A DNA stretch of 64,000 nucleotides from Achromobacter mucicolens (lineage in GTDB: Bacteria > Pseudomonadota > Gammaproteobacteria > Burkholderiales > Burkholderiaceae_B). The position numbers and the translations under genes are program-made. The DNA lies in NCBI RefSeq assembly GCF_902859725.1, contig NZ_CADIJP010000011.1, positions 124,001 through 188,000 of the forward strand, read 5' to 3'. This document shows positions 53,655 to 62,287 of the stretch, piece by piece; the first letter of the stretch is position 1, and the number at the start of each line of letters is the position of its first letter. The notes under the pieces are model-generated. The model was given only the letters and a program-made list of their open reading frames with translations, did not search any database and was not told the origin of the DNA.

Positions 53655-53787
53655 CGATGGCTCCGGCGAGTATCTGGTGGGTGGGGCATTATGGGCGCGC
53701 GTTCCCGCCTCGCGCAATGCAGCGGGCGATGACCGTCGCCGAAATCGGGTCCATAATCGGCATGTCTAGTTTTATGGATGTCGCAAC

Positions 53788-55320
53788 ATGGCAGAAACCC
53801 CCACGTCGTCGCAAGAGATCCGTCCGCTGGAGATCGGCGACATCACGGTCATCGACAACACCAAGCTCAAGAAAGCCGTCACGGCGGCGGCGCTTGGCAA
53901 TGCAATGGAATGGTTTGACTTTGGCGTCTACGGTTTCGTGGCGTTCGCACTGGGCAAGGTGTTCTTCCCGGACGCTTCGCCCGCCGTGCAAACCATTGCC
54001 GCGCTCGGCACGTTTTCCGTGCCGTTTCTGGTGCGACCGTTGGGAGGCGTGTTCTTCGGCATCATGGGCGATCGCTTCGGGCGTCAGAAGGTGCTGTCGC
54101 TCACCATCATCATCATGGCCATCAGCACGTTCTGCATTGGCCTCATTCCCGCATATGCCACGATCGGCCTGTGGGCGCCGATCCTGCTGCTGCTGTGCAA
54201 GCTGGCGCAGGGCTTTTCCGTCGGGGGCGAATATACCGGCGCGGCCGTTTTCGTCGCGGAGTACGCGCCGGACAGGCAGCGCGGTTTTCTGGGCAGCTGG
54301 CTGGACTTCGGCTCGATAGCCGGCTTTGTCGTGGGCGCGGGCATGGTCGTGCTGCTGCAGACCATGCTCGGCGAGCAGACGTTCCTGGACTGGGGCTGGC
54401 GCATTCCGTTCTTCGTGGCGGGGCCGCTGGGCCTGTTGGGCTTGTATCTGCGGCATGCGGCCGAAGAAACCCCGGCCTTCACGCAGCAACTGGAACGGAT
54501 GGAAAAGGAAGACCGCGACGCCGTGCAGGAAAAACCTTCGGTGTCGTTCCGCGAGATCTTCGCCAAATATCGCCGCGCCTTGCTGGTCAGCATCGGCATG
54601 GTGCTGGTGACCAACATCACCTATTACATGCTGCTGACCTATATGCCGACGTACCTGTCGGGCAGCCTGGGCTACACCGAAGGCCACGGGGTGCTGATCA
54701 TCGTCGTGGTGATGGTGGGCATGCTGTTCGTGCAGCCGGTGGTGGGTTTCGTCAGCGACAAGATCGGGCGCAAGCCGTTTCTGCTGGTCGGCAGCCTGGG
54801 GCTCCTGGTCACCGCGATCCCGTCGTTCTTCCTGATCGGCAGCGACAACACCGCGCTGATCTTCGTGGGACTGCTGCTGATCGCCATTTTCCTGAACTGC
54901 CTGATCGGCATCATGGCCTCCACGCTGCCGGCGCTGTTTCCGACGCGCATCCGCTATAGCGCGTTGGCCAGTGCGTTCAATGTGGCCATCATCTTCGCCG
55001 GGCTTACGCCCACCGCAGCCGCGTGGCTGGTCGAAGAGACCGACAACCTGATGATGCCGGCGTATTACCTGATGGCGGCGTCGCTGATCGGGCTGATCAC
55101 CTCGTTCTTCCTGCCCGAGACCGCCAACCGGCCGCTTCGCGGCGAGACGCCAACCGCTTCCAGCCGCAAGGAAGCCAAGGTGCTGTTGCAGCAGGCGTAC
55201 GAGCACATCGAACAAAGTGTGCAGGACGTGGATGCCGAGATCGCTGCGCTGGAAGAAAAGCTGGATGCGCTGCGTGTGCGCCGCCAACGGCTGGCGGACA
55301 GGCATCCGGGTATTGAATGA
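53788..55320 (+). CDS. proP: Osmoprotectant/proton symporter ProP (MHS family)
   Basis: A 510-residue major-facilitator protein with 12 hydrophobic segments. The MHS-family signatures are NAMEWFDFGVYGF at the start and RPLGGVFFGIMGDRFGRQ in the first cytoplasmic loop. The C-terminal 55 residues (about 455-510) have heptad-like QQAYEHIEQSVQDVDAEIAALEEKL, an amphipathic coiled coil as in E. coli ProP, where it tunes osmotic activation. Uptake of proline, glycine betaine or related solutes is therefore expected. It is a single gene, 51 bases before phzF-like, with a GC hairpin in between. Confidence 0.9.
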   Translation: MAETPTSSQEIRPLEIGDITVIDNTKLKKAVTAAALGNAMEWFDFGVYGFVAFALGKVFFPDASPAVQTIAALGTFSVPFLVRPLGGVFFGIMGDRFGRQKVLSLTIIIMAISTFCIGLIPAYATIGLWAPILLLLCKLAQGFSVGGEYTGAAVFVAEYAPDRQRGFLGSWLDFGSIAGFVVGAGMVVLLQTMLGEQTFLDWGWRIPFFVAGPLGLLGLYLRHAAEETPAFTQQLERMEKEDRDAVQEKPSVSFREIFAKYRRALLVSIGMVLVTNITYYMLLTYMPTYLSGSLGYTEGHGVLIIVVVMVGMLFVQPVVGFVSDKIGRKPFLLVGSLGLLVTAIPSFFLIGSDNTALIFVGLLLIAIFLNCLIGIMASTLPALFPTRIRYSALASAFNVAIIFAGLTPTAAAWLVEETDNLMMPAYYLMAASLIGLITSFFLPETANRPLRGETPTASSRKEAKVLLQQAYEHIEQSVQDVDAEIAALEEKLDALRVRRQRLADRHPGIE

Positions 55321-55325
55321 GAGCG

Positions 55326-55350
55326 GCCGCCCGGCCCGCGCGCGGGCGGC
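55326..55350. terminator. GC hairpin after proP
   Basis: GCCGCCCG (55326-55333) pairs with CGGGCGGC (55343-55350) across nine bases, five bases after the proP stop. The following GCTTCAATTA has only a short T pair, so it is a modest terminator. Confidence 0.5.
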
Positions 55351-55371
55351 GCTTCAATTAAGGAGCAGGTC

Positions 55372-56250
55372 ATGAGCGTGCCATTCAAGCAGGTGGATGT
55401 ATTTACCAGCGAACCCTATCGCGGTAATCCGGTCGCGGTTGTGCTGCAGGCGCAAGGCATGACCGACGAACAGATGCGGCGCATCGCCAACTGGACGAAT
55501 CTGTCGGAAACTACCTTTGTGCTGCCGCCAACGCAGTCCGGGGCCGACTATCTGGTCCGGATCTTCACGCCGCAGGCCGAGCTGCCCTTTGCGGGGCATC
55601 CCACGCTGGGAACGGCGCACGCGCTGCTGGAAGCCGGCATCGTCCAGGCGCGCGGCGGCAGGCTGGTGCAGGAATGCGCCGCGGGCCTGATCGACCTGTC
55701 GGTCGCCGAGATCACGGGCGGCAGTCCGCGTATTGCCTTCACGCTTCCAGAGGCCCAGTTGACCGAGCTGAGCGCGGACCTTGTCGATGAGATGGAAGGG
55801 ATATTGGGTTCGGCGGTGCTGCACGATCCCGCGCCCAAGCTCGTCAATGTGGGCCCGGTGTGGACGATCGCGCAGTTGCCCAGCGCGCAGGCCGTGCTGA
55901 CGCTGCGCCCGGACTTTGCCCGCATGGCCGAGTTCGACCGCCGCAATCTGGCCGCTGGCATCGTGGTGTATGGGGCGTACGGCGAAGGCGCGGAAAGCGC
56001 CATCGAAGTGCGCGCCTTTGCGCCCAGCCTGGGCGCAAACGAAGACCCGGTGTGCGGCAGCGGCAACGGATCGGTGGCGGCGTTCATCCGCAATGCGGGG
56101 CAAGTGCAGCAGTTCGGGACGGAATACCTCAGCACGCAGGGCGCGGCGGTGGGGCGGTCGGGCAGGCTGAACATCGCGTTCGGTACGGACGGGGCCATTC
56201 GCGTGGGCGGGCAATCCGTGACGTGCATCGACGGCCGCATTGCGGTGTGA
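55372..56250 (+). CDS. PhzF-family isomerase-fold protein
   Basis: A 292-residue PhzF/diaminopimelate-epimerase-fold protein. Family features are VFTSEPYRGNPVAVVL at the start, the conserved acidic residue in TNLSETTFVLPP, LPFAGHPTLGTAHALLE, and DPVCGSGNGSVAAF near the C-terminus (in part). PhzF itself isomerises a phenazine precursor, but most relatives outside phenazine clusters have unknown substrates, and no phenazine genes are here. TAAGGAG lies seven bases upstream of the ATG. Confidence 0.9.
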   Translation: MSVPFKQVDVFTSEPYRGNPVAVVLQAQGMTDEQMRRIANWTNLSETTFVLPPTQSGADYLVRIFTPQAELPFAGHPTLGTAHALLEAGIVQARGGRLVQECAAGLIDLSVAEITGGSPRIAFTLPEAQLTELSADLVDEMEGILGSAVLHDPAPKLVNVGPVWTIAQLPSAQAVLTLRPDFARMAEFDRRNLAAGIVVYGAYGEGAESAIEVRAFAPSLGANEDPVCGSGNGSVAAFIRNAGQVQQFGTEYLSTQGAAVGRSGRLNIAFGTDGAIRVGGQSVTCIDGRIAV

Positions 56251-56418
56251 ACGCGCGCCGGCATGCGGGGCGGCCGACTCAGGCGCGGCCGGCGCAGGCG
56301 CGGACGGCTCAGGCGCGATCCGTGCCCGGTTTTCGGCCGGCGCCGCGTGCACTATGCTTGAACGTCGCGCATTGCAGCAAGGGTTGAGCGCATCACTTTC
56401 CTGCCAAGGAGGAGCAAG

Positions 56419-56898
56419 ATGGCCAGCAAAAACACGATTTGCCTGTGGTACGACGGCGACGCGCTGGACGCGGCGAATTTCTACGCCCGGACGTTTCCGG
56501 ACAGCGAGGTGGGCGCCGTCCATCGCGCGCCCGGCGACTACCCCTCGGGTCAGCAGGGCGACATCCTGATGGTCAACTTCACCGTCATGGGCATTCCCTG
56601 CGTGGGGCTCAATGGCGGCGACGCATTTCAGCACAACGAATCGTTTTCCTTTCAGGTCGCGACCGACGATCAGGCCGAAACCGATCGCCTGTGGGACGCG
56701 ATCGTCTCGAATGGCGGCCAGGAGAGCGATTGCGGCTGGTGCAAGGACAAATGGGGCGTGTCCTGGCAGATCACGCCACGGGCGCTGCTGGCTGCAGTCA
56801 CGGACCTTGACCAAGCGGCTGCCAAGCGTGCATTCGAGGCGATGATGACGATGAAGAAGATCGACATCGCGACCATCGAGGCCGCGCGCCGGGGATGA
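56419..56898 (+). CDS. VOC-family protein (PhnB-like)
   Basis: A 159-residue vicinal-oxygen-chelate fold protein of the PhnB / 3-demethylubiquinone-methyltransferase-like group (NTICLWYDGDALDAANFYARTFP; MGIPCVGLNGGDAFQHNESFSFQV; GWCKDKWGVSWQITPR, in part). The repeated beta-alpha-beta units are clear, but the function of this group is mostly unknown. AAGGAGGAG lies directly before the ATG. It is an isolated gene. Confidence 0.88.
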   Translation: MASKNTICLWYDGDALDAANFYARTFPDSEVGAVHRAPGDYPSGQQGDILMVNFTVMGIPCVGLNGGDAFQHNESFSFQVATDDQAETDRLWDAIVSNGGQESDCGWCKDKWGVSWQITPRALLAAVTDLDQAAAKRAFEAMMTMKKIDIATIEAARRG

Positions 56899-57121
56899 TG
56901 CCGCGGTTTGCAAGCGCTGGCTGCGGGCGCGCTGAAACGGCAGGCAAGTTCCGGGATTGGAAGCCCCGGTTTTGGGGGCCGTATCAGCAAGAATGACCTG
57001 TCGATAGAACAAAAATCCGGGGTCGGATGACGCGCCCCGGTAAGGGTGTTGCACGCGTGGGAAAGCCCCGTAAAATCCCGCAGCCGCCGCGATATTTCGG
57101 CGAAATCTCCTGACTTTCGAG

Positions 57122-58294
57122 ATGTACGTCGATCTTCTCACTCTTTACCTGTTGGCAGTCGGAACACTGCTTGTCAGCGCCGGCCTGATGTTCTGGGAGC
57201 AGCGGGCCAATCCCAAACGCAGCAAGGAACTGCGCATCCTGGCATCAGGATTCGCCACGCTGGCTGTCGGCTGCGCGGCAGCGCTGTATCGCCGCGACTT
57301 GCCTGGTGTCAGCGGCGCGGCGATCAGCAATCTGGTCATCCTGGGTGGCTACCTGCTTGTGCTCAATGGCGTTGCCGCGCTGAGCGGACGGCGTTATGTG
57401 CGCACCGCCGTCTGTGTGCTGGTGGGCATGGGGCTGACCTGGGTGATCGGCGGCGTGCGCTGGCTGGACGTGATGTGGACGCACGTAAGCTCGGTGCCAA
57501 TTGCGCTCGTCAGCGGACTGACGGCCTGGGAGCTGTTGCGCTGCCAGGCGCTCAAGCCACGGCGCTCGCGGTACATCGTGGTTGCGGTTGCCGGGGTGCA
57601 TACCGCCGTGTATGCGGCACGTGCGCTTGTCCTGCCGTGGTTCGCGACCGAATCCGGCGGCCAGGTGCTGGCGCTGGCCGGCAAGCTCACCATCTATGAA
57701 GGCGTGTTGTATTCCGTGGTGCTGCCGATGATGCTGCTCAAGCTCATCCGCGACGAAACCCACAGCCAGTTGCTGATGGAATCGCAGACCGATTACCTGA
57801 CGCGCCTGGGAAACCGGCGCTGGTTCGTCGAGCAAGGCGCGCGCATCCTGAACGGCAAGGAAGGGCGCGGCACGGTCGCGGTGCTGGCGTTCGACCTGGA
57901 TCACTTCAAGTCCGTCAATGACCGCTACGGACATCAGGCGGGCGATCAGGTGCTGAAATCATTTGCCGAAACCGCGCGCGAGGTCCTCGGTGACGACACC
58001 ATTCTTGCGCGCATCGGCGGCGAGGAATTTGCCGCGCTGCTCTGGGGGGATGACGCGAAGGGCGCCCACACGTTGGGCAAGGCCATGGCCGAGCGTTTCG
58101 CGGTCACCGTCTCGAACCGGATGGACGGCATTGGCATTGCCGCCACGGTGAGCATCGGGTTGGCCCGCTTCGAGGGCGAGACGCCCACCATCATGGACGC
58201 GCTGGCCATCGCGGACCAGGCGCTCTACCGGGCCAAAAAAATGGGCGGCAACCGGCTGGAACTGGCCGGCGAGCCCGCGCCGGTCACGGCTTGA
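57122..58294 (+). CDS. Membrane-bound diguanylate cyclase (GGDEF)
   Basis: A 390-residue protein. Residues 1 to about 210 form about seven hydrophobic helices, probably a membrane sensor. A GGDEF domain follows (DYLTRLGNRRWFVEQGAR, AFDLDHFKSVNDRYGHQAGDQVL) with the active-site motif GGEEF intact, so c-di-GMP synthesis is expected. The RxxD inhibitory site that normally lies nine residues before GGEEF is absent (the stretch reads GDDTILARI). The gene is alone and convergent with the next, with 18 bases between the stops. Confidence 0.92.
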   Translation: MYVDLLTLYLLAVGTLLVSAGLMFWEQRANPKRSKELRILASGFATLAVGCAAALYRRDLPGVSGAAISNLVILGGYLLVLNGVAALSGRRYVRTAVCVLVGMGLTWVIGGVRWLDVMWTHVSSVPIALVSGLTAWELLRCQALKPRRSRYIVVAVAGVHTAVYAARALVLPWFATESGGQVLALAGKLTIYEGVLYSVVLPMMLLKLIRDETHSQLLMESQTDYLTRLGNRRWFVEQGARILNGKEGRGTVAVLAFDLDHFKSVNDRYGHQAGDQVLKSFAETAREVLGDDTILARIGGEEFAALLWGDDAKGAHTLGKAMAERFAVTVSNRMDGIGIAATVSIGLARFEGETPTIMDALAIADQALYRAKKMGGNRLELAGEPAPVTA

Positions 58295-58312
58295 TCGGCA
58301 GGGCTCCTGGGG

Positions 58313-59311
58313 TCATTGCTGCGCCACGTAGGCCTTGCGCGTTGCGTCGTAGGCGTAGATGACGGCGTCGGCCGGACCCAGCTTGCGGGTCTTGCCCGGG
58401 CCGGAAATGGTGTTGCCGGAGAACTGCACGGTCACGCGCGGCAGGTCGGCAGTGCCGGTGGCGCCAAAGACCAGTTCGCCCTCGCTGCGCGTGCACGGCA
58501 TGACGTCGCCGTCCGCACAGGCCGGACCGTTGTCCTCGCCTGCAATCACCTCGCCCGCATACGCCCACACCTTGTCCTTGGCTTCGTCCTGCCGCTTCTC
58601 CGGTGGCGTGAAGACGAGCAGCGTGTAGCCGCTGATCGTGATGCCGTTGTCGAACGTCTCGGTGGGTACTGCCAATAGCAGCTTGCCGGCTGCCGTGCGG
58701 TATTCCCGCGGCTTGCGCCGCGTGTCGACTTCCGGCGGCCGCTCGTACGCGCCGAACTCGCCGATGGTCGGTTCCATGCCACGGAACTTCCAGGGGCTTG
58801 AAGGCGATGCGGGATCGCGGATGAAGGTCGCCTCGGCAAGATTCACCGTCGTCATCGGACCGACATCGTCCTCTCCCGGCTTGCCATAGCGCTCGGCGGT
58901 CTCCCACACGAAGCCCGTGTAGTACGGCGTGCCATCCAGTTCGAAGGCGTGGCCGAACCAATAGGTGGCCACGCTGCCGTTGGCCACGTCGGCGGAGTCG
59001 GCGCCTTTGCTGTCGACCTGGTGGATCGCGTAGAGGACCGATGCGGCGTCGGGCAGGGCGGCCTGCGCGCTGGCGGCGGGGGACGGCGTGGGCGCAGACG
59101 TGGCCGAGGCTGGGTTAGCCGGTTCCGCGGCAGCCGATGCTGCGGCAGCCGGTGCTGCGGCAGCCGGTGCCGCCGGCTTCTCTTGCGCTGCATTGCCCGG
59201 CGTCGGGCTCATCGCCGCGAACGCGGCGGTGATCGCCGCCACCAGGAGGGCGGCCGCTGCCGCGTTGCCCGTCCGCAAACCCTTTCCTTCCGACTTGCGT
59301 GTAGACGCCAT
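58313..59311 (-). CDS. Exported protein with Ala/Pro-rich linker, unknown function
   Basis: A 332-residue protein not recognised as a named family. Residues about 17-42 form a signal peptide or anchor (AAAALLVAAITAAFAAMS). Then about 45 residues are almost only Ala, Pro, Ser and Thr, partly built from a 15-bp repeat. A globular part follows from about residue 88 (VLYAIHQVDSKGADSADVANG, WFGHAFELDGTPYYTGFVWET), with two cysteines close together (ACADGDVMPC). AAGGA just before the ATG supports the start. It is probably a periplasmic or surface domain on a flexible spacer. Confidence 0.75.
   Translation of the reverse strand: MASTRKSEGKGLRTGNAAAAALLVAAITAAFAAMSPTPGNAAQEKPAAPAAAAPAAAASAAAEPANPASATSAPTPSPAASAQAALPDAASVLYAIHQVDSKGADSADVANGSVATYWFGHAFELDGTPYYTGFVWETAERYGKPGEDDVGPMTTVNLAEATFIRDPASPSSPWKFRGMEPTIGEFGAYERPPEVDTRRKPREYRTAAGKLLLAVPTETFDNGITISGYTLLVFTPPEKRQDEAKDKVWAYAGEVIAGEDNGPACADGDVMPCTRSEGELVFGATGTADLPRVTVQFSGNTISGPGKTRKLGPADAVIYAYDATRKAYVAQQ
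59127..59171. repeat. Three 15-bp tandem repeats in the Ala/Pro-rich linker
   Basis: Units of GCGGCAGCCGGTGCT type at 59127, 59142 and 59157, each differing by at most one base. They encode alternating Ala/Pro pentads on the minus strand. In frame, so copy change would alter linker length only. Confidence 0.88.
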
Positions 59312-59668
59312 GTCCTTCTTCTCTCTCTCTATCGCGATATGCAGCCATCGCCGGTCGCCGCCGGCGCGCCATCAGGTCGCGCGCGGGTGGGCGCGCCGCA
59401 AGACGGGCTGCATGGGGAATTAATAGTGCCAAATCGACCGGCGGGCTCGACCATAGAAGGGGGGCGAGAAGGGTGTCAAGGCAACTCTTGCGCGGCATAG
59501 AGGGCGGCGCATGCCGCCGGCGCCCGCGGCCAGGGCGGGCGCCGGCGTGTGTATGCCCAGGAATTGCGGGTATTCGCGACGGAAGGGACGCGGCGGGCAG
59601 GGGCAAAAGGTCCTTAACGCCCTGTTACCTTGGCAATACTCAGGGTTACGGGAAAGGCCGGCTAAAGG
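59312..59668. other. 357-base intergenic region without a recognised gene
   Basis: It holds the leader of the Ala/Pro-linker gene (AAGGA ribosome-binding site near 59315-59320, a CT-rich run and the 10-base palindrome TATCGCGATA at 59330-59339) and the region downstream of the Bug gene. Short open frames cross it but have no ribosome-binding site and no recognisable product. No convincing terminator was seen. Confidence 0.6.
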
Positions 59669-60643
59669 TCACTCGGCCTCGATCTTCGCCTCTTTAACGA
59701 CCTTGCCCCACTTGTCCAGGTCCGACTGGATCACCGCCGCGTATTCCTGCGGCGTGCCGCCCTGGACTTCGATGCCCGCGGCTTCCAGCTTGGCGCGCAC
59801 GGCCGGCTGCTTGAGCACCGCGTTGATCTCGGCGTTGAGCTTGGCGACGATCTCCTTCGGCGTGCCCGCGGGCGCAAGGAAGCCGCCGTTGGTGTTGGCG
59901 TCGTAGCCCTTCAAGCCTTGTTCCTGCGCAGTCGGCACGTCCGGCAGCGCCTTGGTGCGATTTGCGGTGGACACGGCAACGGCGCGCACGTTGCCGGCCT
60001 TGACCTGCTCCTGCATCGCGCTCAGCGTGTCGATATACAGCACGGTGCGGCCCGCCAGCAGATCGGGGTGCGCGGCGGAAGACCCCTTGTACGGGATCAG
60101 CAGCATGGGCGCGCCGCTGACCATGCGGAACATTTCGGCCGCCATTTCCTGCGCGCTGCCACGGCCGGACGTGGCGACCTTGGCGTCATCGGGATGCGCC
60201 TTCATCCAATCCACGAGTTCAGGCAGGGTTTTGGGCGGGATCTTCGGATACACGGCGAACACGAGCGGGATTTCGTGGGTGTAGACGATCGGCTCGAAGC
60301 TCTTTTGCGGATCCCAGCCCAGGTTCTTGAAGAGGTACTTGTTGATGTTGTGGCTGCCGCCCACGATGCCGATGGTGTAGCCATCGGGCTTGGCGTTGGC
60401 GAGCAGCGCGGTGCCCAGGTTGTTGGAGGCGCCCGGCCGGTTGTCGACGATGACGGGCTGGCCCAGCGACTGCGACAGCTTTTCGCCGACGACGCGCGCA
60501 ATCATGTCGATGCCGCCGCCCGGCGGCGCGGGCACGATGATGCTGATGGGACGGGCGGGGTAGTTCTGCGCCGCGGCCAGGCCGGGCACGGCGGCAAGGA
60601 CTGCCGAAAAGGCCAGGGTTTTGGCCAGCGTGGTGAAGGTCAT
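59669..60643 (-). CDS. Bug-family (TctC-like) periplasmic substrate-binding protein
   Basis: A 324-residue receptor with a signal peptide (LAFSAVLAAVPGLAAA) and the family motifs SIIVPAPPGGGIDMIARVVGE, VIVDNRPGASNNLGTALLA and LLIPYKGSSAAHPDLLAGR (in part). The ATG at 60643 follows GAGGAGACA; a longer frame lacks this. It is the last gene of the minus-strand operon with a 2-hydroxyacid dehydrogenase, a fumarylacetoacetase-family protein and an SDR. It is therefore likely to bind the organic acid degraded by them. No tctAB genes are present. Confidence 0.92.
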   Translation of the reverse strand: MTFTTLAKTLAFSAVLAAVPGLAAAQNYPARPISIIVPAPPGGGIDMIARVVGEKLSQSLGQPVIVDNRPGASNNLGTALLANAKPDGYTIGIVGGSHNINKYLFKNLGWDPQKSFEPIVYTHEIPLVFAVYPKIPPKTLPELVDWMKAHPDDAKVATSGRGSAQEMAAEMFRMVSGAPMLLIPYKGSSAAHPDLLAGRTVLYIDTLSAMQEQVKAGNVRAVAVSTANRTKALPDVPTAQEQGLKGYDANTNGGFLAPAGTPKEIVAKLNAEINAVLKQPAVRAKLEAAGIEVQGGTPQEYAAVIQSDLDKWGKVVKEAKIEAE

Positions 60644-60736
60644 GCTTGTCTCCTCGGGGTGGTCAACTTCTGTCAACTCTGTGAGGCGCCCCGGCGTGCT
60701 GCACCCGGGGCGCGGGTTGGGGGCGCAGTCAGGGCC

Positions 60737-61501
60737 TTAGCCGCGCCCGGTAAAGGGCATGGCGCTGGCCATGACGGTCATGGTCAGGACGTTGGCGTCC
60801 AGCGGCAGCGACGCCATGTGGCGTACCGCCTTTGCAACGTGCACGGCGTCCATCATGGGCTCGGGCGCGACCGTGCCATTGGCTTGCAGCACGCCGCGCG
60901 TCATGCGTTCGGACAGTTCCGTCATCGCGTTGCCGATGTCGATCTGCCCGGCCACGATGTTGAAGGCGCGGCCATCCAGCGCGAGCGACTTGGTCAGGCC
61001 CGTTACCGCATGCTTGCTGGCGGTGTAGGGCGCGGTGAAGGGGCGCGGCGTGTGCGCGGAGATCGACCCGTTGTTGATGATGCGGCCGCCCTGCGGCGAC
61101 TGGCGGCGCATCAACCCGAAAGCCGCGCGCGCGCAAAGGTAGACGCCCGTCACATTGGTGTTGATGGCGTTGAACCACTTTTCCAGCGGCAGTTCGTCCA
61201 TGGGCACGGCGGGAGCGTTGACGCCGGCGTTGTTGAACAGCAGATCCAGCCGGCCGAAGCGGCTTTCAATGGTGTTGAACAGGGCTTGAACGCTTTCCGG
61301 GCGGGTGACGTCGGTGGGCACGGCCAGCGCGGTCTGGCCGCGTGCGGTGGCCTCTGCCTGCAGGGTCTGCAAAGGGTCTGCGCGCCGGCCGGCCAGCACG
61401 ACGGTCCAGCCGTCGTTCAGCAGCGCGATGGCGGTGACGCGGCCGACGCCGCTGCCGGCGCCGGTGACCAGCGCAATCTTCTGGGTGGTGCTTTCGTTCA
61501 A
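60737..61501 (-). CDS. Short-chain dehydrogenase/reductase
   Basis: A 254-residue classical SDR. The cofactor motif is [15 protein letters not shown], the structural NNAG motif follows the LFNN segment, and the catalytic Ser-Tyr-Lys set is seen in [23 protein letters not shown] (in part). It should oxidise or reduce a hydroxy/keto group with NAD(P). It lies 60 bases after the fumarylacetoacetase-family gene and 93 bases before the Bug gene, in one operon. Confidence 0.92.
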   Translation of the reverse strand: MNESTTQKIALVTGAGSGVGRVTAIALLNDGWTVVLAGRRADPLQTLQAEATARGQTALAVPTDVTRPESVQALFNTIESRFGRLDLLFNNAGVNAPAVPMDELPLEKWFNAINTNVTGVYLCARAAFGLMRRQSPQGGRIINNGSISAHTPRPFTAPYTASKHAVTGLTKSLALDGRAFNIVAGQIDIGNAMTELSERMTRGVLQANGTVAPEPMMDAVHVAKAVRHMASLPLDANVLTMTVMASAMPFTGRG

Positions 61502-61561
61502 AGCGTGACTCCTGGGACGGATGGAATTGCGATTGGTGGTGGAAGGAATCGGCGTGCGCCG

Positions 61562-62260
61562 TCAGGCGGCGCAAGGGCGGGCAACGGTCATGGTCAAAGC
61601 CCCGATATCCGCCACACCCGCGCTGACGACGTCGCCGGGCGCCAACGGGCCAACGCCCGCAGGCGTACCGGTGTAGACGAGATCGCCGGGCGCCAGCGCC
61701 ACCGACCGCGACAGCATCGACACCAGCTCGGGCACGGACCACAGCAGCCCGGACAGGTCCGTGCGCTGGCGGTCTTGCCCGTTGACCGCGAGCCACACCG
61801 TGCCTCGGCGAGGATGGCCGCACACGGTGGCCGGCACGATCGGCGTGCAGGGCGCGGAATGATCGAAGGCCTTCGCCGGCTCCCACGGACCACCCGCGCG
61901 CTTGGCCTGCTGCTGCGCGTCGCGCCGGGTCATGTCCAGCCCTGCCGCATAGCCCCAGATGTGCCGCGTTTCGACGTCCTTGGGTTCGATGTCTTTCCCG
62001 CCGCGCCCAATCGCCACGACCAGTTCGATCTCGTGGCAGAAATCCGCCGTGTCGGCGGGATAAGGCAACGCGCCGCTGGCCGGAAACACCGCGCTGGCGG
62101 GCTTCATGAACCACGCCGGCATTTCGGTTGGACGCGGCTCGTCAGGCAGCCAGCGATAGTTGCGTCCGATGCAGAAGACCCGCGCGACCGGAAAGCGGGC
62201 CGCGCTGCCGGCGATCCGAAGCAGGGTGGGTGCGAGCGCGGGAAAGACCAGGTCCGTCAT
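61562..62260 (-). CDS. Fumarylacetoacetate hydrolase-family protein
   Basis: A 232-residue FAH-fold protein (FCIGRNYRWLPDE, PAWFMKPASAVF, FCHEIELVVAIG, VYTGTPAGVGPL). The metal-binding acidic residues of the H/E-x-E...E...D pattern are present around CHEIEL and later. Relatives hydrolyse C-C bonds of acylpyruvates or decarboxylate oxaloacetate. The ATG at 62260 (MTDLVFP) gives the usual start. It lies between the hydroxyacid dehydrogenase and the SDR on the same strand. Confidence 0.92.
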   Translation of the reverse strand: MTDLVFPALAPTLLRIAGSAARFPVARVFCIGRNYRWLPDEPRPTEMPAWFMKPASAVFPASGALPYPADTADFCHEIELVVAIGRGGKDIEPKDVETRHIWGYAAGLDMTRRDAQQQAKRAGGPWEPAKAFDHSAPCTPIVPATVCGHPRRGTVWLAVNGQDRQRTDLSGLLWSVPELVSMLSRSVALAPGDLVYTGTPAGVGPLAPGDVVSAGVADIGALTMTVARPCAA

Positions 62261-62287
62261 GACAGTTCTCAACGCGTACCTTGCGGC

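Noticed and set aside
53788-55320. Reading the MHS transporter as a generic organic-acid (shikimate or ketoglutarate) permease
   Set aside because: The C-terminal coiled coil with heptad pattern is specific to ProP-like osmosensing transporters.
59412-59432. A possible sigma-54 promoter (TGGCAC on the minus strand) upstream of the Ala/Pro-linker gene
   Set aside because: The -24 half resembles the consensus but there is no GC at the -12 position.
59473-59906. Short plus-strand open frames in the 59.3-59.9 kb region
   Set aside because: No ribosome-binding site, Arg/Pro-rich, partly antisense to the Bug gene.
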